6,562 bases of DNA, from NCBI GenBank assembly GCA_013815405.1, contig JACDGF010000124.1, positions 1-6,562 on the forward strand, read 5' to 3'. How positions within the stretch are numbered: position 1 is the stretch's first letter; every line of letters starts with the position of its first letter. Below are positions 6,045-6,562 of this stretch, piece after piece. The notes under the pieces were generated by a model. That model ran no database searches and was not told where the DNA came from. It worked only from the letters and a program-made list of their open reading frames with translations. Source of the DNA: Caulobacteraceae bacterium. Lineage in GTDB: Bacteria; Pseudomonadota; Alphaproteobacteria; Caulobacterales; Caulobacteraceae. Position numbers and translations under genes: made by a program.

Positions 6045-6562
6045 TATCTGGGTAAAAGCAGCATCGGGTCGACCGGTTTGGCCTTGTCCACCGGGGTCGG
6101 CGCGAACCGGATCTCGAAATGCAGCTGGGGCTCGGTGACCCCCCCGGTCTGCCCCACCTGCCCCAGTTCCTGGCCCTGGGTGACAGTCTGGCGCATCTGC
6201 ACGCTCACCTTGTCCAGGTGGGCGTAGGCGGTGACCCAGCCGTCGGCGTGTTTGACCAGCACGAGGTTGCCGAACCCCGGCACCTGGTCGCCGGCATAGA
6301 CAACCTCGCCCGCCGCCGCGGCGCGGACCAGGCTTCCCTGCGGCGACCTGACATCGACGCCGTCGTTGCGCCGGCCGATCCCCTTGACCCCGAAGGGCGA
6401 GATGATCTCGCCGCGGACCGGCCAGATGAACCGCCCCCGGCCGGCGCCCACGGCGGCGGCCGAGGCGACGGCGGGCGCCGTCTCCGGGCTTCGGGGCGCG
6501 GGATAGGCGGACCCATAGGCCGGAGCTGGGCGCGGGAATGTCGGGGCGGGCCGGGGGTAGGC
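6044..6562 (-). CDS. dipM: DipM/NlpD-like protein, C-terminal part: proline-rich linker and degenerate LytM (M23) domain
   Basis: The reading frame is open to the right window edge and shows 172 residues up to TAG. Visible residues 1-38 are a Pro/Ala-rich linker with PRPAP twice. Residues about 45-172 form a LytM/M23 domain: FIWPVRGEIISPFG, then NDGVD, then GFGNLVLVKHADG, AYAHL and LHFEIR. Active M23 enzymes have HxxxD and HxH motifs. Here the first zinc ligand is N66 (D70 kept) and the first His of HxH is Q146 (H148 kept); H115 in YAHL remains. E. coli NlpD shows the same kind of loss and activates amidases rather than cutting peptidoglycan. In Caulobacter, DipM (N-terminal LysM repeats plus C-terminal LytM) is a catalytically inactive division factor controlling autolysins. 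I recall it lying near yajC-secDF, hence the symbol. The LysM part is outside the window, so the ortholog call is inference; a generic M23-family protein is the safe name. Confidence 0.85.
   Translation of the reverse strand, partial: AYPRPAPTFPRPAPAYGSAYPAPRSPETAPAVASAAAVGAGRGRFIWPVRGEIISPFGVKGIGRRNDGVDVRSPQGSLVRAAAAGEVVYAGDQVPGFGNLVLVKHADGWVTAYAHLDKVSVQMRQTVTQGQELGQVGQTGGVTEPQLHFEIRFAPTPVDKAKPVDPMLLLPR

Noticed and set aside
3406..6138. A 910-codon open frame on the plus strand, antisense to secF, secD and yajC
   Set aside because: It lies opposite three certain genes. Its translation is low-complexity (Gly, Asp, His, Gln, Glu, Arg) with no recognisable domain. Long stop-free antisense frames are expected where third codon positions are very GC-rich.
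1..6562. Mobile element, CRISPR, phage, toxin-antitoxin or tRNA genes
   Set aside because: No transposase, spaced direct repeats, tRNA-like cloverleaf or small toxin-like pairs were seen; all well-supported genes are housekeeping and tightly packed.

Overview
The window looks like ordinary core chromosome of a high-GC alphaproteobacterium, most probably of the Caulobacterales (Caulobacter/Phenylobacterium-like). This rests on very high GC with GC-rich third codon positions, a plant/cyanobacterial-type glutathione reductase, and the block LytM factor - yajC - secD - secF - Mth938-domain gene, an arrangement I remember from alphaproteobacteria. The taxonomic call is inference; no rRNA or marker gene is present.

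Left part, plus strand (1-1920): the 3' portion of rpiA (ribose-5-phosphate isomerase A, cut by the left edge) is followed after 15 bases by gor (glutathione reductase), which starts at a TTG. The two are probably co-transcribed. They belong to pentose phosphate metabolism and NADPH-dependent thiol redox balance.

Right part, minus strand (read from 6562 down to 1917): the C-terminal part of a DipM/NlpD-like protein with a proline-rich linker and a degenerate LytM (M23) domain; a 124-base gap with a hairpin directly after its stop; yajC; secD; secF; a small Mth938-domain (DUF498) gene starting 8 bases after secF; an 86-base gap holding nested inverted repeats; and a small membrane protein with a urate-hydroxylase N-terminal-type domain. 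YajC, SecD and SecF form the accessory complex of the SecYEG translocon, and the SecDF proton-relay residues are all present. The last minus-strand gene converges on gor so closely that both stop codons sit within one shared CTAG.

No mobile element, CRISPR array, tRNA, rRNA, phage gene or defence system is visible. The points most worth a second look are the lost metal/catalytic residues in the LytM domain, the stand-alone urate-hydroxylase-like membrane domain without its cytochrome, the gene neighbourhood linking SecDF to an NDUFAF3-family protein, the convergent CTAG stop overlap, and two structured intergenic gaps. No convincing undescribed system was found.
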